NCBI GenBank assembly: GCA_965206195.1
Contig: CBDBIZ010000011.1
Location: 1,516,925-1,580,924, forward strand
Direction: 5' to 3'
From: JAAOIF01 sp965206195
Lineage (GTDB): Bacteria > Pseudomonadota > Gammaproteobacteria > PS1 > Pseudothioglobaceae
Length of the DNA stretch: 64,000 bases
How positions within the stretch are numbered: the stretch's first letter is position 1; every line of letters starts with the position of its first letter. Shown piece by piece: positions 31,946-44,400 of this stretch. The notes under the pieces are model-generated. The model had not been told where the DNA came from. It ran no database searches and was given only the letters and a program-made list of their open reading frames with translations. A program made the translations under genes and the position numbers.

Positions 31946-34032
31946 CAGACTGTCTCTGCCTTTTTAGCAGTCAATTTGGTAATGATTTCACTCTTAGACC
32001 CATCCATCACCACTTGATTGTTATTAACGACCATGATGCGATCGACCAATGCCAACATTTCGATTTTATGAGTAACCAAGACAAGGGTATCGTCTTCACC
32101 CAAAGTTTGCTCAAATGCTTTAATCAAATGTATCTCCAAATTACGATCTACCGCAGCTGTCGGCTCATCCAATAGCCAAACCTTAGGCTGCCTGAGCATC
32201 ACTCTAGTCAAGTTGACCAGCTGGCGCTCACCGCCCGACAAGCCCAGCCCGCCTTCAAAAATCTCTTGTTGCAAACCCAGCGGTGTCTTGCTAATTACAC
32301 TATCTAGCAGACCTGTGAGTTTGGCAGTCGCCATAATTTGGTCATCACCCGGATCAACCAGACCGAGAATGAGATTCTCCCGTAGTGTACCCTTAAACAA
32401 ACGCCCTTCTTGCTGTAAGTAACCAATACACTCAGCCAACACAGGCTTGGAGATATGTGCCAAATCCATATCATCGAGTAAAATACGCCCGTTATTTGGC
32501 TTATACATGCCACTGAGCAAGCGCAATAATGAGGTTTTGCCTGAGCCAATAGGCCCTAAAACACCGATTTTTTCACCTGGCTTGATGTGGGTATCGGGTA
32601 ATACTAAAGCCACCTTTTCACCATAATTTATCTGTGTTTGTGCTTCAATTTGATACTGCCCTATCAGCTTGTCAGGCACCACAGGTTGGTCAATATCATC
32701 ATGTTCACATTGCAAATCCCACAAGGCGTCAATGGCATTAATCGCCGCCTTAGTATGTGCCCATTGTACCAAATGATTGGGGATTTGTGCTACTGGGGCT
32801 AATACCCTGCCAGATAAAATAGAACAAGCGATCAAACCACCCATCGTCAGCCCGCCTTCGCTGACCAGCAAAGCACCTGAAGCGACTATCAGTACAAAAG
32901 AAGACTGCTGAAACATCCCCACCATATGCTGAGAGTGATCGCTCATGCGCTTGAGTTCTAACTCATAACTACGTGCCTCATCAGTAATGCCCATCCAGTG
33001 AGAGAGCATACGCCAACCACCCTGTCCTGATTTGATGGTCTCAGCACCTTCGACTGATTCAACCAGTAAACCTGTTTTTAGATTGACCGAAGCATTGATA
33101 TTATCTGCCAGACCTTCCACCTTGGTGCGAAAGTACAAACCCACCAGCAACGCCAAAACAAAAAAAGTAATCGGTACCAACACCACATATCCACCAATCA
33201 AGATAATGAGCAGCAAATAAAACGCTATAAACGGCACATCCACTACCAAATAAGTAGTCACTGAGGAGAGAAACGAGCGCACCGACTCATAACCACGCAT
33301 TTGTGAGGCAAGACTACCCACACTCTTGGGAAGTTGATCCAGACGCAATGCTAAAAACCGCTTATACACATCTCTGGACAGCCGCCTATCAACAAGGTCA
33401 ATGAGTTTTTCATACAAACCAGAACGCACCAATTTAGCGATAAACTCCATCAATACAATAAATAACACCCCCAGAGTCAAGACCAACAAAGTCTGCTGAG
33501 CCGAAGTCGGAATAACGCGGTCATACACCTGCATCGAATAAAACGCTGTGACCACTGAAACCACGTTAATAAGCAAGCCTGCCAAACTCGCGTCAATCAA
33601 CCATTTTTTGTGGGTTAATAGTTCGGTTTTAACCATTTGAAAAATTCGACTCTTACTAGCGTCAAATTTCTTGCGCATTTTTAGCTGGAAAATTTCAAAC
33701 TCATCCAGCTCATCAAAAATAACCTCTAGCCAATTATTCTGCTCAACTGAAAACCATTCGCTAATCCATTCGCCTTTGGCATTGGCCGCTTTGAGCACCC
33801 CCCAGCCCCGTTGCGAGTCAACAATCAACACAGGCAATAATGATGGATCTTCCAGATGTTTTATGCGCGTAGCTTTGTCAACCAATAAGGTGGTACAAAT
33901 CTGGTGTAAACTGTGTAAATGATTATCTGACTCTGAGGCATCCTCAACAGCTTGCTGGACTTCCAAGGTATCTAGTCTGACTCGTTGTAGTTGTGCTAAG
34001 CGCTGTAAACTTAATAATAAACTGTCTTTCAT
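31945..34032 (-). CDS. Type I secretion ABC transporter (HlyB/LapB family)
   Basis: A 695-residue fused permease-ATPase. Residues 1-125 form a C39-peptidase-like domain without the catalytic Cys-His pair, as in RTX and LapB-type exporters that do not process a leader. The six-helix membrane domain spans about 145-430. The ATPase has Walker A at 493-500 (GPIGSGKT), the ABC signature LSGGERQ at 598-604, Walker B VWLLDEP at 618-624 and an H-loop in VTHK. It should energise export of the neighbouring giant protein through recognition of its C-terminal signal. The region is visibly more GC-rich than the housekeeping genes, which fits a laterally acquired secretion module. Confidence 0.94.
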   Translation of the reverse strand: MKDSLLLSLQRLAQLQRVRLDTLEVQQAVEDASESDNHLHSLHQICTTLLVDKATRIKHLEDPSLLPVLIVDSQRGWGVLKAANAKGEWISEWFSVEQNNWLEVIFDELDEFEIFQLKMRKKFDASKSRIFQMVKTELLTHKKWLIDASLAGLLINVVSVVTAFYSMQVYDRVIPTSAQQTLLVLTLGVLFIVLMEFIAKLVRSGLYEKLIDLVDRRLSRDVYKRFLALRLDQLPKSVGSLASQMRGYESVRSFLSSVTTYLVVDVPFIAFYLLLIILIGGYVVLVPITFFVLALLVGLYFRTKVEGLADNINASVNLKTGLLVESVEGAETIKSGQGGWRMLSHWMGITDEARSYELELKRMSDHSQHMVGMFQQSSFVLIVASGALLVSEGGLTMGGLIACSILSGRVLAPVAQIPNHLVQWAHTKAAINAIDALWDLQCEHDDIDQPVVPDKLIGQYQIEAQTQINYGEKVALVLPDTHIKPGEKIGVLGPIGSGKTSLLRLLSGMYKPNNGRILLDDMDLAHISKPVLAECIGYLQQEGRLFKGTLRENLILGLVDPGDDQIMATAKLTGLLDSVISKTPLGLQQEIFEGGLGLSGGERQLVNLTRVMLRQPKVWLLDEPTAAVDRNLEIHLIKAFEQTLGEDDTLVLVTHKIEMLALVDRIMVVNNNQVVMDGSKSEIITKLTAKKAETV

Positions 34033-34043
34033 TACCCAGTAGC

Positions 34044-35381
34044 TTAGAGGGCAGTTTGGCTCTGAATAGTAGTAGTTCCAGGAATTTTGACTGGTTGGTC
34101 ATCAGCTAGCGATTGAAGTTGAACCAACTGTTTTATACCATACACGCGAATCGCCAAACGCCAAGAAATTAATAATTGCTCAGCACTCACATCCGCTGCT
34201 TGAAATTCAAGCTGAGTCACCTCACGCACCGCATTCATTACATCTTGCCAATCTTTACGCCCCGCCAAAAACTGCCGATACCAAGATTGCTGAATTTGCT
34301 TTGCCTGTGCAATCGACGCATCCAAATGCTGACTTTGCTTAAGTAAAGACTTGTTTAACAACCAATCTACTTTAAGCTCTCTCTCTAGCCTATCTCGTTC
34401 ACTTTGCCAAGCAAGCGTAGCCGCTTGATGCTGAGATCTAGCAGCTCTCACTGCTGAAAAATTCGACAAGCCTGCGCCAAAACTACTCACCAACTCAACA
34501 AACACACGACTCTCTGCTGGTGCACTGCGCTGGGTAAAATTACCCCATTGACGCTCTAATCTAAGCCGTAACTCAGGCGAAAGTTGAGCGCGAGCTTGCT
34601 GAATGGCTGCTTTAGCGACTTGTTGCTCAGCCAGTAGTTGTTTGAGCCTAGGGTTAATCGATAAAGCAGTCTCAGTAAGTAATGCTTGATCGCCAAACGA
34701 CAGATAATTACCACTTAAATCACTCAATAAATCCTCCCTGCTTAACGATTCACCGACCAACTCTGATAAATTTAATAAATCGCTTTCATGACCAGATTGA
34801 GCTGCATTCAGGCTAAACTCCACCTGATTTAGACGACTGGTGACCAAGTATAAATCACTATCAGAAGACAAGCCTTGCTCGATGCGGCGCTTAATGCGCT
34901 CTTTCAAAGTGTTATGTTCATTATAAGAACGTCTAAAGGCTTGATATTGGAGATAACTCGCCGACCAGCGCGAATAAGCACTAATGACATTATCTGCTAA
35001 ATCACGCTGCGACCCTTGCACTACTGAGCGTGCAGCATCTAATTGCGCCTTAGACCTTGCCAGACCAGCATCAATTCGCCCACCTGCCCACAACGGCTGA
35101 GTAAAACTCAGGATTGAAACGCGCTCATCGCCTGAAAACAGCGAATCTGTCTGTGAGGTATCGACCTGCCTGACCGACAACTCAGGGGTAGGAAAATATT
35201 GCCAACGCGCTGCATCAACATCCTGCTCAGCAGAAGCCTCCAGGCTCAAACTGGATTTAACCGAAGGATGATAAGCAACCGCCTTATCAATCAAATCCGC
35301 CAAACCAAAACTTGCCGCATGCCCCTGGGCAAACCACAACACCAAACATAACAAGCCAATAACACTATTTCTTTTATTCAT
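34044..35381 (-). CDS. TolC-family outer-membrane channel of the type I system
   Basis: A 445-residue protein with a cleavable signal peptide (hydrophobic core, cleavage near GHA, residue 23). The mature part consists of two TolC repeats of long alpha-helices with family features such as AVAYHPSVKSSLS at the start, LWAGGRIDAGLARSKAQLDAAR in repeat 1 and a corresponding AARSQHQAATLAWQSERDRLE in repeat 2. It resembles the LapE/AggA type encoded with large adhesins. It starts 79 bases after the giant gene stops and ends 11 bases before the ABC gene, so all four genes probably form one transcription unit. Confidence 0.93.
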   Translation of the reverse strand: MNKRNSVIGLLCLVLWFAQGHAASFGLADLIDKAVAYHPSVKSSLSLEASAEQDVDAARWQYFPTPELSVRQVDTSQTDSLFSGDERVSILSFTQPLWAGGRIDAGLARSKAQLDAARSVVQGSQRDLADNVISAYSRWSASYLQYQAFRRSYNEHNTLKERIKRRIEQGLSSDSDLYLVTSRLNQVEFSLNAAQSGHESDLLNLSELVGESLSREDLLSDLSGNYLSFGDQALLTETALSINPRLKQLLAEQQVAKAAIQQARAQLSPELRLRLERQWGNFTQRSAPAESRVFVELVSSFGAGLSNFSAVRAARSQHQAATLAWQSERDRLERELKVDWLLNKSLLKQSQHLDASIAQAKQIQQSWYRQFLAGRKDWQDVMNAVREVTQLEFQAADVSAEQLLISWRLAIRVYGIKQLVQLQSLADDQPVKIPGTTTIQSQTAL

Positions 35382-35460
35382 ACAACCAATAAACCATTAA
35401 TAATACTGCGCAATGTTACACTAACACGTAGATTTTTATCAACTATTCGCTATAAAGAGC

Positions 35461-38400
35461 TCACAATACAATCAAGCTATTCTCGACCTGCAACTCATCC
35501 AATGTGGTCGTAATATTAGCAAGCGTAATGCTTAAATCAATATTACTGCCACCAACCATACCATTAGCATCCACAGCAATAGTTGTAGCTACGGCATCAG
35601 AGCTCACCGTCAAAAAATCAAACAAATTATCAGTAGTGGTGTAACTGAGCAAATCAGACAAGTCTAGCGTATCAACACCCAGCACAAAATCAGTAATGGT
35701 GTCATTGCCATCAGTAGTGGCATTATAGTCAAACACATCATTGCCCGCCAGACTGGTGAGAATGTCATCACCTTGATCGCCAATAAATAAATCATCATTG
35801 CCTGTCCCAGTCAAGGTGTCATCACCACTGGTGCCAACTTGAGCTAGCAGTATATCCCAGCGGTTAGTCTGATAATTAGACACGTCACTGATCTGGCTAG
35901 CATCCAACGCAGTATTCCAATACAAAATCTCACCAATCTCTCCTTCAAAGTAGGCATCACCTGTTGTGCCTCCATTAGGATTTCTAACCTGATTACTAGC
36001 AGCTGCACCAAATTCAGCACGAGCATGGGAAACCTGAGCATCTACATGCTCAACACTGCCTACCTCAAAACCATTCAAATAGCCAGTCAAAGTATTGGTA
36101 GCATCCACGCCACTACTGGAGTCTTGTACCAGTGTTGCCACATAGGCGGTATTGGTACTCACCGCACCTAGATTAACAAACCTATATTCAAATCCTGCGT
36201 CCCACTCAGCATTGTTCCAAACGCCAACATATAAACTCCCTTCAAAGAGCATAATGGTATAGCCTCTTGTGCTGCCGCCTTGTTTGTAGATGACCTGGGT
36301 GCCAGTAATATCATCGCCCGTTTCAAATACAGCACTGATAGTTTTGGTTGTAGAGGCACTAGAGCCGGTAACAACTTGGTTTATTTCAGTACTATTTGCC
36401 ACGACAAAAGAGTCATTTGTGCCATCAAACTGCAAGGAGCCATGACCATTAATACCACTACTAAGATAAGTCGCCCGACTGCCGGTTGTGGATTGAGTAG
36501 CATTGTGTGTATTGGCCGACTCTGAGCTATCATTCCAGTTAGTAACACTACTACTATTGGTGGGTTGGTTTGTGCTGTTGCCATCACCATCAATATCTTG
36601 GGCATCCCAATGAGCCAGCAGCCCGCCGGCGAGGCTGCCAAAGGCAGCATCCCCTGCAACGGTGTCGAAAGTATTAACACCATCAGTGGCACTAATATCA
36701 AAACTTGGCGCATTACCCAAACCATTGTGAACAAACACAATATTGCCTGCTTCAATGTCCGCTAAATTAAAACTAGTAACTGACACACCTGGATTGCTAC
36801 CTAACTCAAACTGACCATTGACAACGTTGGCAACTGTAAAACTAATGCCACTCGGTGCAGAGGCATTAATGGCGTGAATCATGGCTGTGGTAACCACCAC
36901 AGTCTCACCATTGTTAACCTGCAAGGTAGCATGACTAATAATAAAATTGACAGTGATAGTACCACTAAATGGTGTGGCTGGGTTGCCAGCAATGTCACTG
37001 ACATTGGCAACTACGCTTAAGCTATTGCCATCAGCAACACCTGTTAAGTCAACCGTGCCACTAAAAGTATTATTAACTACCGTGGCTGTAGTGGTAACAC
37101 CAGCAATATTGATGCTAACGATTTGTCCATCTTCAACTCCTCTGGTGTTGCCACTAAAAGTAACAGCACTTAGGTTATCAGTGCTATTAATAATATTATC
37201 CTCAGATACTGCAATCGTGAGCGGCAATAAATTCTCAAACCAGGCGATGGTATCGTCATTAAGTGACGCTGATAATACATCCAGATCACCATCACCATCG
37301 ACATCAGCGGTGGTGACTGCCTGGGCATTATCTTGCGTGCTGCTGATGACTTGTTGTGGACCAAAGTTACCCGAGCCATCATTCTCGAACCAAGCGATGG
37401 TATCATCATTGATTGAAGCCGACAATACATCTAGGTCGCCATCACCATCCACATCGGCGGTGCTAACTGATATAGCACCATTTTGCGTGCTGCTAATGAC
37501 TTGTGCCAAACCAAAATTACCCGAACCATCATTTGCAAACCAGGCGATGGTGTTGTCATTAGATGCCGCTGACAACACATCCAGGTCGCCATCGCCGTCC
37601 ACATCAGCACTGGTGACTGACTGGGCACCACTTTGTGTGCTACTGATGACTTGTTGTGGACCAAAGTTGCCTAGGCCATCGTTTGCAAACCAGGCAATGG
37701 TATTATCAAAAGCTGAGGCGGATAACACATCGATATCACCATCGCCGTCCACATCGAAGGTGGTAACTGACCAAGCACCATCTTGCGCGCTACTGATGAC
37801 TTGCTCTGCACTAAAGTTACCCAAGCCATCGTTTGCAAACCAGGCGATGGTGTCATCATTGATTGAAGCCGATAACACATCCAGGTCACCATCACCATCC
37901 ACATCGAAGGTGGTGACTGACTGGGCACCGTCTTGCGCGCTACTGATGACTTGTTGTGGGCCAAAGTTGCCCAAGCCATCATTCGCAAACCAGGCGATGG
38001 TGTCGTCATTAAACGAGGCAGATAATACATCCAGGTCACCATCGCCGTCCACATCGGCGGTGGTGACTGATTTAGCACCATCTTGCGTACTGCTGATGAT
38101 TTGTTGTGGGCCAAAGTTACCCAAGCCATCGTTTGCAAACCAGGCGATGGTGTCGTCATTAGATGACGCTGACAACACATCTAGGTCACCATCACCGTCC
38201 ACATCAGCGGTGGTGACCAAGCGAGCACCATCTTGCGCGCTACTGATGACTTGTTCTGCACCAAAAAAGGCGGGTGCTGCAAACCTAGGTGCAGTAGCGT
38301 CATGAATGATGCTATCATACATTTGTGCAAAAGTACTGCCGTTTAAGTTTAAATCACCCGTTTGTATATCAGCATTGACAATCAAATCGTCATAGTTAGT

Positions 38401-41400
38401 GCTAAGACCAAAGCTTCGATTAGACAAAGTATAAACAACATTAGGCTCTAATGGTCTGTCAGTAATATAAACACTTCGACTGATACTAGACACTATATTA
38501 AAAGCAAAATATATTTGAAAAGCGCCTGAACCATCATCTGGAGTAGCGGTGAATTGTGTGTTATACGCAATTCTGTCTCCCGCTTCTAAGCTGCTAGAAT
38601 CAGCCCCCTCTCCTGTTAATATAGCAGAATTGGCCGCTATTAGTTGGTTGGTGTCTCTAGGATTGACATCAAGATTAAACGTACTATCATCATCGCTGAT
38701 ATTAATGAAACTGGCAGCAGCGGCATTGTTAATAGTAAAAGTATCGCCATTATCCACACTAAGACTAGAAGTGGTGATACTAGTATTAACCGCTAGTATA
38801 GCATGAGCAGTAAAGATATCTGCCTGCTGGACTGTATATTCAAAGATTAAAGTATTGCTACCACTGCCGCTAACATAAGTTGCCTGTCTATCAACACCTC
38901 TAAAGCTAAAATCAATTGTAGGTGTGGCAGTACTGGTGTCTACTGCTGTTGCTTGATCCAAGTTAAGTGCTATTTGAATAGTATCCCCTGCTGCATAATC
39001 GGTAATATCAGGGTCGCCAACAACCATGCTACTGGTCACAGAATCATTTATTTCTGTTATCCCGATAGGCACTATCGAGGTTGCTAGCTCACCAGCAACA
39101 TTGGCAACATTGGCAATCACTGCATGAGAAGCACCTTCTGGGAGTAATTCGGCATCGGCTGCAGGCAAGTTTACTGTCCAGATATTATTATTAACTGTGG
39201 TGAAATAATTTTGTTCATTAAGAATCACGGTAACCATTTGTCCATCTTCCACCCCAACAGTGGTGCCACTAATGAGGATATTTTCATCATCTTCTGCGGC
39301 ATTGATGATATTATCACCACTAATAGGGCCAATATTAATGCTGACACCAACACTAATAGTTTTTGTGGTTGCAGCACTGCTATTGCCTGCCGCGTCAGTT
39401 TGAGTGGCAGATAAAGTGGTGCGTGCATTATCAGCCAAATCAGCATCAACCAGAGCAATACTCCAAGTGCCATCGCTGGCAACGATGGTGGTTTTATCGG
39501 CTGTCTCAAAACCACTAACCGTAAGCGTGGCCCCCGCTTCACCGGTGCCAGTGAGATTAAAGCCAGCACTGTTCTCAGCAGAACTGATTAGATCATCCCC
39601 TGAGACCACATCAATGACAGGTGCAGCTACGACTGTGTCTTTAATAATGGTATCACTAAGAGTTATGGCTGGGTTGCCAGCAACATCACTGACATCAGCA
39701 GTAACGGTGATGTTGCCATCATTCAGCCTGCTGATGTCAACGCCGTTGATACGCCAACTACCATCAGCTTGCACCACGGCTGTGGTATTGATAACTGCAT
39801 TAACACCATCACTTAGACTCACGCGTGCAACTTGCCCTGCTTGTGCGCCTGTGGTTGTACCAATGATGATGACATTAGTCGCTTCACTGACATTAATGAT
39901 ATTGTCTCCATCTAAGACGATGCTAGGTATGACAACGACATTATCGAGGTATAGCTGACCTCTATCAATGGTAATAATCCCAATTTCAGTCTCAGTGCTG
40001 GTTGCAATAAAACTAAACTTAGTGGTTTGTAAGTTGTTTGCAGAGCCTGAATTATCAACAATACTTTGGACAACAACACCATCTACCAAAATATCTACTG
40101 TCTCGCCTGTGCCCGTGGTTGATGCGTATTCTAGGGACAACTCATAGAATTCTCCAACCACTGTGCTGATAGTTTGTGTAATGCCATTACCAGTGCCTAT
40201 TATATCAATAAACTGCACACCATTAGTAAAAGGGTCGCCTGCAACATCATCAACATTAAAAACATTAATGGACCTATCAATTGTCCAAGCGTCAAACGAG
40301 CCTGTTAGAGCGAGTTGACTATTGAAAAAATTTGGGTCAATCGGCGACTCAAACGAGCCATTTGAGAGCAGATTGACACCACCTAGGGCAATGGTTGGTA
40401 TTATACTGTCATGGATAATCTCTCGGGTGGCTGACACGGCTCGCTCACCAGCCACATTACTCACATCAGCAACCACTATTAGACTGCCTTCTGGAAGTAA
40501 TTCGGCATCGGCTGCTGGCAAGTTCACCATCCACACACCACTACTGACCATACCAGTGTAATCTTGTCCATTAAGATTTACCGTGACTGTTTGTCCATCT
40601 TCTACCCCAGCAGCGGTGCCACTAATAGGGATATTTTCATCATCTTCTGTGGCATTGATAATATCATCGGTACTGATAACATCAATAGTGATAATCGGTG
40701 TGGCATCATAAGTGATATCTGTGGTAGCTTGAGTGGCTGGGTTGCCAGCTGCATCACTGACATCAACAGTAACGGTGATGTTGCCATCATTCAGCCTGCT
40801 GATGTCAACGCCATTGGCACGCCAACTACCATCAGCTTGCACCACGGCTGTGGTGTTGATAGTTGTACTGGTGCCATCACTTAGACTCACGCGTGCAACT
40901 TGCCCTGCTTCTACACCTGCACTAGTGCCAATGATGATGACATTAGTCGCTTCACTAGCATTGACGATATTGTCTCCATCTAAGACGATGCTAGGTACGA
41001 CAACAACATTATCGATGAGCAAGCCTATGGAAGTAAAAATTGAGCCAAGTGCGGTAGAAATAATCCCAATTTCAGTCTCAGTGCTGGTTGCGATAAAACT
41101 AAACTTAGTGGTTTGTAAGTTGGTTGCAGAGCCTGAATTATCAATAACACTTTGGACAACAACACCATCTACCAAAATATCGACTGCCTCACCTGTACCT
41201 GACAATGATGCGTATTCTAGGGACAAGTAATAGAGTTCTCCAACCACCGTACTGATAGTTTGTGTAATGCCCGAACCTAGTCCACTACCCACTAAGTCAA
41301 GAAATTGACTTCCATCGCTAAAAATGCTAGCATCGCCACTGACAGGAAAGTCAATAGTGTTACTTATAAGATCAACTGCACCAACTATTGTCCAGTTGTT

Positions 41401-44400
41401 ATCAAAACCTATGGCAGGCGAGAGTCGTAGTATTGGCGCTAGATCCTCGTCCACATCTGGCGACTCAAACGAGCCATTTGAGAGCAGATTGGCACTACCC
41501 AAGGCAATGTTAGGGGCCGCGGTATCTTTAATAATAGTGCCACTAAATGGTGTGGCTGGGTTGCCAGCAATGTCACTGACATTGGCAACTACGTTTAAGC
41601 TATTGCCATCAGCAACACCTGTTAAGTCAACCGTGCCACTAAAAGTATTATTAACTACCGTGGCTGTAGTGGTAACACCAGCAATATTGATGCTAACGAT
41701 TTGTCCATCTTCAACTCCTCTGGTGTTGCCACTAAAAGTAACAGCACTTAGGTTATCAGTGCTATTAATAATATTATCCTCAGATACTGCAATCGTGAGC
41801 GGCAATAAATTCTCAAACCAGGCGATGGTATCGTCATTAAGTGACGCTGATAATACATCCAGATCACCATCACCATCGACATCAGCGGTGGTGACTGCCT
41901 GGGCATTATCTTGCGTGCTGCTGATGACTTGTTGTGGACCAAAGTTACCCGAGCCATCATTCTCGAACCAAGCGATGGTATCATCATTGATTGAAGCCGA
42001 CAATACATCTAGGTCGCCATCACCATCCACATCGGCGGTGCTAACTGACTGGACACCATCTTGCGTACTACTGATGACTTGTTGTGAGCCAAAATTACCC
42101 GAGCCATCGTTTGCAAACCAGGCGATGGTGTCATCATTAAACGAGGCAGATAATACATCTAGGTCGCCATCACCATCGATATCAGCGCTGCTAACTGAGC
42201 GAGCACCATCTTGGGTGCTGCTGATGATTTGCTCTAAACCAAAATTACCCGAGCCATCGTTTGCAAACCAGGCGATGGTGTCATCATTAAACGAGGCAGA
42301 TAATACATCTAGGTCGCCATCACCATCGATATCAGCGGTGGTGACTGACTGGGCAGCACTTTGGGTGCTGCTAATGACTTGTTGTGAGCCAAAGTTACCC
42401 AAACCATCGTTCTCAAACCAGGCAATGGTGTTATCAAAAGTTGAAGCTGACAACACATCCAGATCACCGTCACCATCCACATCGAAGGTACTAACTGATA
42501 TAGCACTATCTTGCACGCTACTGATAACTTGCGCTGCGCCAAAATTACCCAAGCCATCATTCTCAAACCAGGCGATGGTGTCATCATTAAACGAGGCAGA
42601 TAATACATCCAGGTCGCCATCACCATCCACATCCGCACTAGTAACTGCCTGGGCAGCACTTTGGGTGCTGCTGATGACTTGTTGTGGACCAAAGTTGCCT
42701 AAGCCATCATTTGCAAACCAGGCGATGGTGTCATCAAAAATTGAAGCTGACAACACATCTAGGTCGCCATCACCATCCACATCAGCGGTGGTGACTGAGC
42801 GAGCACCATCTTGGGTGCTGCTAATGACTTGTTCTGCACCAAAAGAGGCCGGTGCTGTAAACCTGGGCGCTACCAAATCGGTGGTAATGGTGCGTGTGCT
42901 GGCAGCACTGCTGTTGCCTGCCGCGTCAGTTTGAGTGGCAGATAAGGTGGTGCTTGCATTATCAGCCAAATCAGCATCAACCAGGGCGATACTCCAAGTG
43001 CCATCGCTGGCAACGATGGTGGTTTTATCGGCTGTCTCAAAACCACTGACCGTAAGCGTGGCCCCCGCTTCACCGGTGCCGGTGAGATTAAAGCCAGCAC
43101 TGTTCTCAGCGGCATTGATGAGGTCATCCATTGAGACTACGTTGATGGCGGGTGCATTAGGGGCAATGGTATCAACCGTAATAGCTTGAGTGGCTTGCGC
43201 ACTATTGCCTGCCGCGTCAGTGGCAGTGGCAGTAATGGTTGCATCACCCTGACCTAGGTTAGTAATATCATCTGCAACCAGCGTGTAACTCCAGCTACCA
43301 GCCGTAACAGTGGCGCTGCGATTCTGTCCACCAATTGATAAACTAACACTGGCACCCGCTTCAACGCTGCCAGTAATAGTAGCGCCCTGCTCGCTGTTGT
43401 TAATGAGGTCATCCCCAGCAATGGTATTAATACTAATGTTAGGGGCAATGGTATCAACCGTAATAGTTTGAGTGGCTTGTGCACTATTGCCTGCAACGTC
43501 AGTGGCAGTGGCAGTAATGGTTGCATCACCCTGACCTAGGTTAGTAATATCATCTGCAACCAGCGTGTAACTCCAGCTGCCAGCCGTAACAGTGGCGCTG
43601 CGATTCTGTCCACCAATTGACAAACTAACACTGGCACCCGCTTCAACGCTGCCAGTAATAGTAGCGTTTTGCTCGCTGCTGTTAATGAGGTCATCCCCAG
43701 CAATGGTATTAATACTAATGTTAGGGGCGAGGGTATCAACCGTAATAGTTTGAGTGACTGGCTCACTGCTGTTGCCTGCCGCGTCAGTTTGGGTGGCAGA
43801 TAAAGTGGTGCTTGCATTATCAGCCAAATCAGCATCAACCAGGGCGATACTCCAAGTGCCATCACTGGCAACGATGGTGGTTTTATCGGCTGTCTCAAAA
43901 CCACTGACCGTAAGCATGGCCCCCGCTTCACCGGTGCCGGTGAGATTAAAGCCAGCACTGTTCTCAGCGGCATTGATGAGGTCATCCATTGAGACTACGT
44001 TGATGGTGGGTGCAGCATTAGGAGCGATGCTATCCACGTTCAACGTTAGCAAATTACTGATGTTGCTTATGTTGCCAGCAATATCAATTTGCCTAACCAC
44101 TAAATCACCATCAAAATCACCCCCATCACTCCAAATGTCGGACTGAGTCAGTCCACTCCAAAAACGCCCTTCATTAAATGTGCCCGAAAAATCACTCAAT
44201 GCACCTGAAAATCGGGTAGTATTACTACTTGTACCCCAACCTCCCGCATCACTACCAGACCAGTTGTTACCACCACTCCAAATTGCACTGGCTATTTGTG
44301 GAATGCTACCAGGTAGCTCAGCCCCTTTTTCAGCGACATAAAAGTTCACTGTATTGTTTGCTAATAACTCAACAATCACCGCATAACGCCGACCTGCTTG

